Positions 1 to 4,756 of a stretch of 6,236 nucleotides of DNA are shown here, in pieces (within the stretch, counting starts at the first letter, position 1; each line of letters opens with the position of its first letter). Origin of the DNA: Candidatus Falkowiibacteriota bacterium (lineage in GTDB: Bacteria > Patescibacteriota > Patescibacteriia > Patescibacteriales > UBA12465); contig JAPLVX010000068.1 in NCBI GenBank assembly GCA_026396945.1, positions 1 to 6,236 of the forward strand, written 5' to 3'. Under the pieces are notes generated by a model. That model did not search any database. It was not told where the DNA came from and worked only from the letters and a program-made list of their open reading frames with translations. A program made the position numbers and the translations under genes.

Positions 1-8
1 TAACGAGT

Positions 9-92
9 GGACGAGCGCCGCTAAATATCCGGGGGATATTTAGCGCTGACCCCGGACGAGCGAAGCCGCCGCATTATGGCGGCGGCCGAGCG
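9..92. repeat. GC-rich hairpin cluster with a thrice-repeated nonamer
   Basis: This stretch is far richer in G+C than the rest of the window. It contains a perfect 12-bp inverted repeat (19-30 with 34-45, 3-nt loop) and a second perfect 8-bp stem (65-72 with 79-86, 6-nt loop). The nonamer ggMcgagcg occurs three times, at 9-17, 54-62 and 84-92, flanking the two hairpins like borders. No convincing reading frame covers it. It could be an intergenic palindromic repeat family (REP/BIME-like) or the 3' part of a structured RNA that ends at the terminator at 116-149. The sequence alone does not decide, and any upstream gene lies outside the window. Confidence 0.55.
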
Positions 93-115
93 AGATATTC
101 CCCTTACCCGCTCCA

Positions 116-149
116 AACAAAAAGCACCAATTTATTGGTGTTTTTTGTT
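116..149. terminator. Intrinsic terminator, bidirectional by sequence
   Basis: The core stem caccaa (125-130) pairs with ttggtg (135-140) around a 4-nt loop. The flanking A-run and T-run also pair (116-123 with 142-149), so a T-tract follows the hairpin on either strand. It closes the GC-rich cluster to its left and separates it from the promoter at 196. Confidence 0.8.
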
Positions 150-195
150 ATTAATTTGTTCATTTAGAGTTAATGGTAAGTAGAATTTCAAAGTA

Positions 196-225
196 TTGAC
201 ATTTATAGATGAATTGTGTTAAGCT
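196..225 (+). promoter_or_regulatory. Candidate promoter for the 80-residue ORF
   Basis: A perfect -35 box TTGACA (196-201) is followed after 18 nt by a weak -10 hexamer TAAGCT (220-225). The TGT at 217-219 forms an extended -10. Transcription would start near 232. That is downstream of the possible GTG at 216, so it favours the GTG at 285 as the start of the next gene. Confidence 0.5.
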
Positions 226-284
226 TTTTAGTCAAAAGCACTTTCGAAATAATTTATAAATCTTTTAATATAGGAGGTAATATC

Positions 285-527
285 GTGAGTAATGGAAAAT
301 CTTTTGGCAAGGCTATGAGCTTTGAGCAACATGTTGAAAACTATCCCGACAAGGATGAGCTAAAACAATACAAACGGCTTCAAGAAATTTCTGGAGTAAT
401 GCAATCTGGCGCGACGGATAGAGCCATACAATTAATGGTGGAAGAATTTGAATCACCGGAAAATGCGATTAGTTTATTCGAAGCCCTGAAAAAGAAGGTA
501 TTCAAAGGTTGGGAACCATTAGTTTAA
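285..527 (+). CDS. Small hypothetical protein, 80 aa
   Basis: I do not recognise this family. The start is placed at GTG 285 because an ideal SD sequence, AGGAGGT (272-278), lies 6 nt upstream. The longer in-frame GTG at 216 lacks an SD and lies upstream of the expected transcription start. The 80-residue product is hydrophilic, with many charged residues and predicted mostly helical character. It has no signal peptide, membrane segment or cysteine, and ends in a Trp-containing tail (KGWEPLV). It appears to be a single-gene unit, with its own promoter at 196 and a terminator at 546. It could be a small regulatory or helical adaptor protein, but nothing in the sequence fixes a function. Strong ribosome-binding-site (RBS) and start support makes a real gene likely. 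Confidence 0.65.
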   Translation: MSNGKSFGKAMSFEQHVENYPDKDELKQYKRLQEISGVMQSGATDRAIQLMVEEFESPENAISLFEALKKKVFKGWEPLV

Positions 528-545
528 ATCGGGGGGTATTACTAC

Positions 546-570
546 GGGAGACAATGTTCTCCCTTTTTTA
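546..570 (+). terminator. Intrinsic terminator after the 80-aa gene
   Basis: The stem gggaga (546-551) pairs with tctccc (558-563) across a 6-nt loop and is followed at once by a run of six T, then more T after one A. It begins 18 nt after the stop codon of the small gene. Confidence 0.8.
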
Positions 571-611
571 TTTTTTGAGTTTATAGTCAACTCGCAAAAG
601 GAGCTCATGAA

Positions 612-641
612 ACAAAAACAGGCAGCCATGCCTGTTTTTGT
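612..641. terminator. Second, strong bidirectional terminator hairpin
   Basis: This is a perfect 13-bp stem (612-624 with 629-641) around the loop gcca. It has a GC core (caggca/tgcctg) and A/T flanks, so a U-tract forms on either strand. With the hairpin at 546-563 it makes a tandem pair directly ahead of the AdoMetDC-like gene. Confidence 0.8.
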
Positions 642-649
642 GTTATAAT
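641..649 (+). promoter_or_regulatory. Perfect extended -10 element
   Basis: TGT followed by a consensus TATAAT (644-649) abuts the terminator stem at 612-641. No good -35 box lies 16-18 nt upstream, as that stretch is the terminator itself. The extended -10 could compensate. Transcription would start near 656 and give a leader of about 54 nt for the gene at 710. A competing candidate lies at 662-691. Confidence 0.45.
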
Positions 650-661
650 ATAATTATGAAA

Positions 662-691
662 TTGGCGGGTTTCTAAAGGGGTTTGTATAAT
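662..691 (+). promoter_or_regulatory. Alternative promoter for the AdoMetDC-like gene
   Basis: TTGGCG (662-667, 4 of 6 consensus bases) and TATAAT (686-691, perfect) are separated by 18 nt. The predicted start, near 698, would leave a leader of only about 12 nt before ATG 710. That would fit the lack of any SD sequence there. Confidence 0.45.
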
Positions 692-709
692 ATTATATAT
701 TAAAAAATT

Positions 710-1066
710 ATGAAAAATTTAGCGCCAAATATTATCAGGCAAAGATTTCTGCTCGAAGGCTTTTACCAAAAAGAAATCGACGTCCAAGCCATTAAAGATT
801 ATTTCCAAACAATTACTGATTCGCTAGAACTAAAAATGTACGGCGAGCCAATTATTTTTTCACCCGGCGGCCAGGGCAAAGAAGAGAACCAGGGATATGA
901 CGCCTTCGTGCCGCTCATTGATTCCGGGATTTCGCTCTATGTCTGGGCCAACGCCAAGTTCTTCTCCTTGATCATTTACACTTGCAAGAATTTTGATGAA
1001 ACGAAAGCTCTAGAGACAACTAAGGAATTTTTCGCGGCAGAAAGTATTGAATCAATGTCGTTTTAG
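710..1066 (+). CDS. S-adenosylmethionine decarboxylase-like (SpeD/SpeH family) protein, 118 aa
   Basis: The length and core match the small, self-processing bacterial/archaeal AdoMetDC fold. The motif DSGISLYVW (71-79) aligns with the family's ESHISIHTW cleavage site, so Ser72 would become the pyruvoyl group. Cys92, in IIYTC, lies exactly 20 residues later, as the family's proton-donor Cys83 follows Ser63. However, the usual processing residues differ: Tyr77 sits where His68 is expected and Asp64 near the Ser55 position. The family normally makes decarboxylated SAM for aminopropyl transfer in spermidine synthesis. Some homologues have been described as pyruvoyl-dependent ornithine or arginine decarboxylases, so substrate cannot be assigned here. 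No spermidine synthase lies nearby. The ATG has no SD. I am confident of the family but not of the activity. Confidence 0.8.
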   Translation: MKNLAPNIIRQRFLLEGFYQKEIDVQAIKDYFQTITDSLELKMYGEPIIFSPGGQGKEENQGYDAFVPLIDSGISLYVWANAKFFSLIIYTCKNFDETKALETTKEFFAAESIESMSF

Positions 1067-1091
1067 AATTAGTAAAGGAATTTTATCGCAA

Positions 1092-1120
1092 TTGACATAG
1101 CCATTAGCTTGTGATAAATT
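1092..1120 (+). promoter_or_regulatory. Promoter of the RidA gene
   Basis: A perfect TTGACA (1092-1097), a 17-nt spacer ending in the extended -10 TGA (1112-1114), and TAAATT (1115-1120) make a good housekeeping-type promoter. Transcription would begin near 1127, giving a leader of almost 100 nt. The leader has no obvious hairpin, but carries a short direct repeat attaacc at 1191-1197 and 1203-1209. Confidence 0.65.
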
Positions 1121-1224
1121 ATTCTGTTAAAAGTTCTTTCTTAATTGCAAGGCAGTCTTAATCGATAATTCCAAAATATCAATCATTTCTATTAACCTTT
1201 TTATTAACCCTAAAGAAGTAGCCA

Positions 1225-1650
1225 ATGCCAAAGAAACAGATTCCCGAAGGACTTAAAGACATTAAGCCGACCGGGCCTTATTCTCCAGTTCTCCAAATTG
1301 GAGGCCATCATCATTTTTCCGGAATATTGCCGGATTTAGGTAAAGATAACAGGCCAACCTCGCCAGACATCACCCAGCAAACCTCCCAGATAATGAAAAA
1401 AATCAAAGATTTGCTGGAAAAATGTGGGCTCACCTTTAATGATATCTTCGGTGCCACGATTATGATCAAGGCACTCGATGAGGAAAGTTTCGATGAAGCG
1501 CTGACCAGAGTGAATTACGTTTATGCCAATGCTTTAAGCCTGCCGATGGAAGAGGTAGAAATACTGCCGAGGAGAAAAGCTTTTGGCGTAAGCGCTCTTC
1601 CTTGCCACGCGTTGGTGGAGATCGAAATCGACGCCGTTAAGCAGGATTAA
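1225..1650 (+). CDS. RidA family (YjgF/YER057c/UK114) enamine/imine deaminase
   Basis: RidA proteins are cytosolic trimers that hydrolyse reactive enamines and imines, such as 2-aminoacrylate, released by PLP enzymes. They thereby protect other PLP enzymes from damage. The 141-residue product shows the family pattern in order: GPYSP (17-21), FSGILP (31-36), the amphipathic helix around 50-68, and the C-terminal PRRKAFGVSALP followed by LVEIEIDAV. Arg117 matches the substrate-carboxylate-binding arginine (E. coli Arg105), and Glu132 matches E. coli Glu120, so the protein should be active. E. coli Cys107 is Ala119 here. The His triplet at 28-30 is a minor oddity. The start codon has only a weak AAAGAAG (1212-1218) upstream. 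The gene is monocistronic, with its own promoter and terminator. Confidence 0.9.
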   Translation: MPKKQIPEGLKDIKPTGPYSPVLQIGGHHHFSGILPDLGKDNRPTSPDITQQTSQIMKKIKDLLEKCGLTFNDIFGATIMIKALDEESFDEALTRVNYVYANALSLPMEEVEILPRRKAFGVSALPCHALVEIEIDAVKQD

Positions 1651-1698
1651 CCGTCAGCCGGTTCAGTTATTTTTGTCTTAAATATTTTGAGAAAAGAA

Positions 1699-1728
1699 GG
1701 TCGCCTAGTTTCAATAAGGCGGCTTTTT
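1699..1728 (+). terminator. Intrinsic terminator after the RidA gene
   Basis: gtcgcct (1700-1706) pairs with aggcggc (1717-1723), including one G-U pair, across a 10-nt loop. A run of five T follows. It lies about 50 nt past the stop codon. Confidence 0.75.
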
Positions 1729-1763
1729 AAATTAACTCAGTTTAGAATTTGATTTGCTGGGTG

Positions 1764-1791
1764 TTGATTTTTTTAGCAAATCTGGTAAAAT
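1764..1791 (+). promoter_or_regulatory. Promoter of the dipeptidase gene
   Basis: TTGATT (1764-1769) and TAAAAT (1786-1791, 5 of 6 consensus bases) are separated by 16 nt, with an extended -10 TGG at 1783-1785. The predicted start is near 1798, about 100 nt ahead of the coding region. Confidence 0.6.
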
Positions 1792-1804
1792 AATTTGATT
1801 ATTT

Positions 1805-1862
1805 GTTCGTTAACATTCTTTATAGAAGGTTTAGCAGCTTTATAGTTCGTAATAGTTCGTAA
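1805..1862 (+). repeat. Three phased GTTCGT motifs in the dipeptidase leader
   Basis: GTTCGT occurs at 1805-1810, 1845-1850 and 1855-1860, each followed by T or A and then A. The last two belong to a 10-bp tandem duplication (1842-1861). The spacings of 40 and 10 bp would put all copies on roughly the same face of the DNA helix. They lie just downstream of the promoter. A regulatory role is inference only. Confidence 0.4.
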
Positions 1863-1899
1863 ACAGTTTTTAACCAATTTTAAAAAAAGGAGGAAAATC

Positions 1900-3399
1900 A
1901 TGATTAATTTGAAAGAGAATTTGAAACTGATCGCCGGCTTAAAGTCGGAGATTGTCTGGAAATGGTTTGCTATCATTAGCAGTATCGACCGCGGTTCAGG
2001 CCGCGAGAAAGCTCTGGCCGAGCTACTTGTGAAAGTAGCCGCAATCTTCAATTGCGAATGGCTTATTGATGAAATCAATAACGTGGTAATTTATGTGCCG
2101 GCTACCCCTGGTTGTGAGGATTACCCCTCAATCTGTCTGCAAGGTCATCTGGATATGGTGACAGTCGGGCAGAACGGAGAAAAGGACTTTGATACCAGCA
2201 CGGTAAAATTTCTTCGGGAAAATGGCAAAATGCGAGCCGATAGAACGACTTTAGGGGCCGATAATGGGCTCGGCGTTGCGATCGGCCTGGCTTTGCTGGA
2301 AGGAGGAGTTTCACACGGACCCCTGGAATTACTTTTCACTGTCGATGAGGAAACCGGCCTTAATGGCGCGACGTCTTTAAACCCGGATTGGATCAAAAGC
2401 AAGCTTTTGATAAACCTGGATTCAGAAAGATGGGGAGAAATTACCCTGGGTTGCGCCGGTGGACGCCGAATTGTAACCACTGTTCCAATTACCTTTTCGA
2501 CCGATGAAAAAAGTGAAGACCTTAAATTCACGATCGAATTGGCAGATTTGCCTGGTGGCCATTCCGGAGTTGATATCGGAAAAGGGCGCCCCAATGCAAT
2601 TCTCATTCTGGCGCGGATTATCCTCGACCTGATCACTCGTTTTCCCGAGTTAAGACTATTGTCGTTTGACGGAGGAACATTCTCGAATGCCATCCCTGGT
2701 CAGAGCCGGGCAACTTTAACTTTCAAAAGTTATAGTCCCGAGCTTATGGACAGTATTAGACTGGTCGTAGAAAGTGAGCAAATAGCGCTGAGGGAAATCC
2801 CGTTGGAAAAGGAGCCGAAATTGACCATCAGTGAGATGGAGAAGATCGAAGATGGCCGCTCTTATTTTGCCGATGAATTTACCCTCGCTTTTCTCGGCGG
2901 CCTGCTCAAGCTCCCTAACGGCGCGATCGATATGGACGAATTCGATCCGACCACGGTTGAGACGTCAAACAATGTGGCAATTGTTAAGACGAATGAGGAC
3001 GGTCTCGAAATTACCACCATGTACCGGAGTTCCGCGGTCGACGGCTTGCAGAAAATTGAGGAGCTGAGTATAGGCGCCTTGCAGAATCTTCCCGGCGCCA
3101 AATTAAGCTTAGGCGACGAATACCCTGCCTGGCAACCGCAAGATTCTTCTCAATTACTTGAACTGGCTAAGATTGTTTTTGACAATCTGTTCAATAAGGA
3201 ATTAAAACGAGTAGTAGTTCATGCCGGCCTGGAATGCGCCTTGTTTACTAAAAAATGGCCGGACATGCAGATGATTTCAATTGGGCCAACAATTGAGGGC
3301 GGTCATTCTCAGGATGAATATGTTGAGGTTGAAACTGTTGACGCCTGCTACCGTTGGTTGCTTATAGTTTTAGCCGGGTTGAACGAAATAAACGCGTAA
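1900..3399 (+). CDS. pepD: Aminoacyl-histidine (Xaa-His, cytosol nonspecific) dipeptidase, M20C family
   Basis: This is a di-zinc cytosolic peptidase that splits dipeptides, including Xaa-His, into amino acids. The 499 residues match the PepD layout (E. coli about 485). The catalytic halves carry GHLDM (His83, Asp85), GADNG (bridging Asp121), DEETG (general base Glu150, ligand Glu151) and NLDSE (Asp174). The lid/dimer domain starts near 190 and contains GGHSG (219-223) and NAIP (263-266). The C-terminal part has HAGLEC (441-446) and SIGPTIEGGHS with the last zinc ligand, His469. All metal and catalytic residues are present, so activity is expected. There is no signal peptide. The start is set by a perfect SD, AGGAGG (1888-1893), 6 nt upstream of ATG. 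The gene stands alone between its promoter at 1764 and the terminator at 3434. In a host with few biosynthetic pathways it would serve peptide scavenging, which is inference. Confidence 0.92.
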   Translation: MINLKENLKLIAGLKSEIVWKWFAIISSIDRGSGREKALAELLVKVAAIFNCEWLIDEINNVVIYVPATPGCEDYPSICLQGHLDMVTVGQNGEKDFDTSTVKFLRENGKMRADRTTLGADNGLGVAIGLALLEGGVSHGPLELLFTVDEETGLNGATSLNPDWIKSKLLINLDSERWGEITLGCAGGRRIVTTVPITFSTDEKSEDLKFTIELADLPGGHSGVDIGKGRPNAILILARIILDLITRFPELRLLSFDGGTFSNAIPGQSRATLTFKSYSPELMDSIRLVVESEQIALREIPLEKEPKLTISEMEKIEDGRSYFADEFTLAFLGGLLKLPNGAIDMDEFDPTTVETSNNVAIVKTNEDGLEITTMYRSSAVDGLQKIEELSIGALQNLPGAKLSLGDEYPAWQPQDSSQLLELAKIVFDNLFNKELKRVVVHAGLECALFTKKWPDMQMISIGPTIEGGHSQDEYVEVETVDACYRWLLIVLAGLNEINA

Positions 3400-3433
3400 G
3401 GAAAAAACGTGGTAAGTAAAAAACTAACAAACA

Positions 3434-3464
3434 AGCCCTCACATTTTTAAGCTGGGGGCTTTTT
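3434..3464 (+). terminator. Intrinsic terminator after pepD
   Basis: An 8-bp stem (3434-3441 with 3453-3460, one G-U pair) has an 11-nt loop and runs into T's (3460-3464). It is 35 nt downstream of the pepD stop codon and faces the convergent gene. Confidence 0.75.
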
Positions 3465-3533
3465 AAAATCTGTGGCGGCTTTCACAATATATTATACAGC
3501 CAAGATATCAGCCATTAAATTATTTAATTTTAT

Positions 3534-3567
3534 AAAAAGCATCGCCTGAGTAATTTGTTGGCGATGC
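3534..3567 (-). terminator. Intrinsic terminator of the minus-strand gene
   Basis: A perfect 8-bp GC-rich stem, gcatcgcc (3539-3546) with ggcgatgc (3560-3567), is preceded on the plus strand by five A's (3534-3538), so a U-tract follows it on the minus strand. A short T-run at 3569-3572 may also let it act from the plus strand. It lies about 25 nt past the stop of the gene at 3591. A second palindrome, aagactt/aagtctt (3576-3591), sits between them. Confidence 0.75.
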
Positions 3568-3590
3568 GTTTTCCGAAGACTTGGAAGTCT

Positions 3591-3965
3591 TTAATTTTGG
3601 GCTTCCCCAGCTCTCTCGGCGAAGTACGATTGGATCGTTTTAATATTTGTCTTAGCCAGACAAATACCAATGTCTTGGCCGACTGCTCCGAAAGGAATAG
3701 CTTCCTTGTCTAACTCAATCCGCACAATCTCATCGTGCAGAGTTACACCTCCAGGAAGTTTTATTTCTATTTGTTCTCCCGGGACAACTTTCCCGCTCTT
3801 TACTGAGCAGAGGATTATTGTTCCTTTTGTTTTGTTGGGGCTTTTCTTCTTCGCCGAGGAAGAAGAAAAGGCAGCCGTAGCGTTCATCACCAGGCCTTTG
3901 CCCAGAATTACGAATTGTTCAATCATGTCGGATTTTTTTGAGGGTTTAGATTCAGAAAAGAACAT
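3591..3965 (-). CDS. Stand-alone EF-Tu domain 2-like beta-barrel protein
   Basis: The C-terminal two thirds resemble domain 2 of translational GTPases (EF-Tu D2 family). GTIILCSVKSGKVVPGEQIEI-type text (48-68) corresponds to EF-Tu's TVVTGRIERGKVKVGDEVEI, and FGAVGQDIGICL (92-103) to EGQAGDNVGVLL. There is no G domain: no P-loop, DxxG or NKxD motif. The protein therefore cannot be a GTPase and is not a fragment with visible remains of one. IEQFVILGKG (15-24) may be the first strand. Residues 25-47 are then an insertion rich in Ser and Lys (SSSSAKKKS at 34-42) relative to EF-Tu. Possible roles are RNA, tRNA or partner binding, but none can be assigned. No SD is present. Met14 (codon at 3926) is an alternative start and is favoured if the promoter at 3970-3998 is used. 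The gene is convergent with pepD and divergent from the 160-aa gene. Confidence 0.7.
   Translation of the reverse strand: MFFSESKPSKKSDMIEQFVILGKGLVMNATAAFSSSSAKKKSPNKTKGTIILCSVKSGKVVPGEQIEIKLPGGVTLHDEIVRIELDKEAIPFGAVGQDIGICLAKTNIKTIQSYFAERAGEAQN
3841..3870. repeat. 12-bp perfect inverted repeat inside the EF-Tu-like gene
   Basis: Bases 3841-3852 pair with 3859-3870 around a 6-nt loop. The arms are almost pure pyrimidine and purine (cttttcttcttc against gaagaagaaaag). The palindrome lies exactly in the codons for the Ser/Lys-rich linker of the minus-strand protein, so its mRNA could form a hairpin within the coding region. Confidence 0.75.
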
Positions 3966-3969
3966 GTTT

Positions 3970-3998
3970 AGTTTATTGTTTTAATGATTTTATGTCAA
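3970..3998 (-). promoter_or_regulatory. Minus-strand promoter candidate of the EF-Tu-like gene
   Basis: Read on the minus strand, TTGACA (3998 to 3993) and TAAACT (3975 to 3970, 4 of 6 consensus bases) have a 17-nt spacer. Transcription would begin near 3963, on the annotated ATG itself. The mRNA is then either leaderless or translated from Met14. Confidence 0.55.
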
Positions 3999-4006
3999 GG
4001 GGCGTT

Positions 4007-4058
4007 GTAATATTTTAGCTATTTTTATTAGGCTAAAATAAGGTAAATAGGTAATATT
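4007..4058. repeat. Inverted and direct repeats between divergent promoters
   Basis: A 9-bp perfect inverted repeat, tattttagc (4011-4019) and gctaaaata (4032-4040), lies between the two divergent -35 boxes. The octamer gtaatatt also occurs directly at 4007-4014 and 4051-4058, the second copy overlapping the plus-strand -35 box. This is a plausible operator for shared control, but an unselected AT-rich palindrome is possible. Confidence 0.4.
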
Positions 4059-4085
4059 GACAAAAATATACACGTATGTTATACT
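4057..4085 (+). promoter_or_regulatory. Near-consensus promoter of the 160-aa gene
   Basis: A perfect TTGACA (4057-4062), a 17-nt spacer ending in the extended -10 TGT (4077-4079), and TATACT (4080-4085, 5 of 6) make this the best promoter in the window. Transcription would start near 4092, leaving a leader of about 77 nt without an SD sequence. Confidence 0.8.
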
Positions 4086-4168
4086 AATTTATTAAAGCTC
4101 TTTTAGAATTTTTGTAAAAAGAAAATTATTTCTATAAATCAACCATAAAAACACCAAAAATCCTTACA

Positions 4169-4651
4169 ATGAACACAGAATCAGCCGAAACTGACGTCCT
4201 CGTGGACACAGCCAAAGTCGTCAAAATGGCTTCTTATGAAACCCTGGAAATCAGGGAAAGGACGGTAGTATCACTGCCGAAAACCGTAGATTTTACTCCG
4301 GGTCATACTTACGGAAAACCGGCGATTATCGTTAAAGAACATTATCGCCGGGGAGTCCCGATCGGGAAAGATCTTAAAGATCGGACGATCTTCGTGAACA
4401 TTTTCTATTACGGATTCACCGAAGAACATCTCGGAACCAAGGTTTCCGCCCAGGTTACCATCCAGGCCAAGAAAAAAGATGGTCGCAAATTCGTTATCGT
4501 TAACGTTACCCGTAATGCCGCTCAGGAAAAAATGAAGGCATTACACGTCCTGAAAATCGGCGTTGACACCGACCTGATTGACGTCGACACTGATGGCCCG
4601 GTTCTAATACCGGACACCGATAAATTCATTTGTTTCGCCCCAATCAGATAA
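4169..4651 (+). CDS. Hypothetical protein, 160 aa, probably abundant
   Basis: I do not recognise this family. The product is soluble, has no signal peptide, membrane segment or cysteine cluster (one Cys near the end), and alternates short hydrophobic stretches with polar turns. This suggests a mostly beta structure: strands around TLEIRERTVVSL (25-36), KPAIIVKEH (50-58), RTIFVNIFYYGF (72-83), TKVSAQVTIQAKK (90-102) and KFVIVNVTR (107-115). The spacing recalls an OB-like or other small barrel, but this is a guess from pattern only. Asp-rich text follows at 133-151. The start at ATG 4169 has no SD. The gene is monocistronic between a near-consensus promoter and a strong terminator, which suggests a well-expressed protein. 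Confidence 0.75.
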   Translation: MNTESAETDVLVDTAKVVKMASYETLEIRERTVVSLPKTVDFTPGHTYGKPAIIVKEHYRRGVPIGKDLKDRTIFVNIFYYGFTEEHLGTKVSAQVTIQAKKKDGRKFVIVNVTRNAAQEKMKALHVLKIGVDTDLIDVDTDGPVLIPDTDKFICFAPIR

Positions 4652-4684
4652 ACGAAAAGCCCCCTCAAAGACATCAGCTCTTTC

Positions 4685-4715
4685 AAAGAGACCTGCCCCA
4701 AAACCAGGTCTTTTT
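4685..4715 (+). terminator. Intrinsic terminator after the 160-aa gene
   Basis: agacctg (4689-4695) pairs with caggtct (4705-4711) around a 9-nt loop, with a T5 tract and further A-T pairs outside (4685-4687 with 4713-4715). A competing small palindrome, ctcttt/aaagag (4678-4690), overlaps its left foot. Confidence 0.8.
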
Positions 4716-4717
4716 GT

Positions 4718-4746
4718 TTGACTATTTATTAATTTTAAGCTAAATT
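4718..4746 (+). promoter_or_regulatory. Promoter of the infC operon
   Basis: TTGACT (4718-4723, 5 of 6) and TAAATT (4741-4746, 4 of 6) are 17 nt apart. The predicted start is near 4753, about 4 nt before the infC ATG, so the operon mRNA would be practically leaderless. The -35 box begins directly after the T-tract of the preceding terminator. Confidence 0.55.
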
Positions 4747-4756
4747 ATTATTACAT

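Noticed and set aside
9..92. CRISPR array
   Set aside because: The repeated unit is only 9 nt, the spacing is uneven (45 and 30 nt) and there are no uniform spacers or nearby cas genes.
216..284. N-terminal extension of the 80-aa protein from GTG 216
   Set aside because: It has no SD and would lie at or ahead of the predicted transcription start (about 232), while GTG 285 has an ideal AGGAGGT at the right distance.
675..703. Six-codon upstream ORF (TTG 683 to TAA) ahead of the AdoMetDC-like gene, behind aaagggg
   Set aside because: The SD-like stretch is only 1 nt from the TTG and the ORF overlaps a TATAAT box; resemblance to the uORF control of eukaryotic AdoMetDC is most likely coincidence.
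2145..2693. Long minus-strand open frame opposite pepD
   Set aside because: It lies entirely inside a clear dipeptidase gene, has no RBS or family resemblance, and is rich in Arg, Pro and Ser as expected for an antisense shadow.
3670..3984. Plus-strand open frame opposite the EF-Tu-like gene
   Set aside because: The minus frame shows domain-2 similarity and has promoter and terminator in the right places; the plus frame has none of these.
4678..4711. Attenuator or riboswitch formed by the competing palindromes after the 160-aa gene
   Set aside because: The alternative stem has a 1-nt centre and could form only a very short helix; the arrangement is explained by an ordinary terminator.
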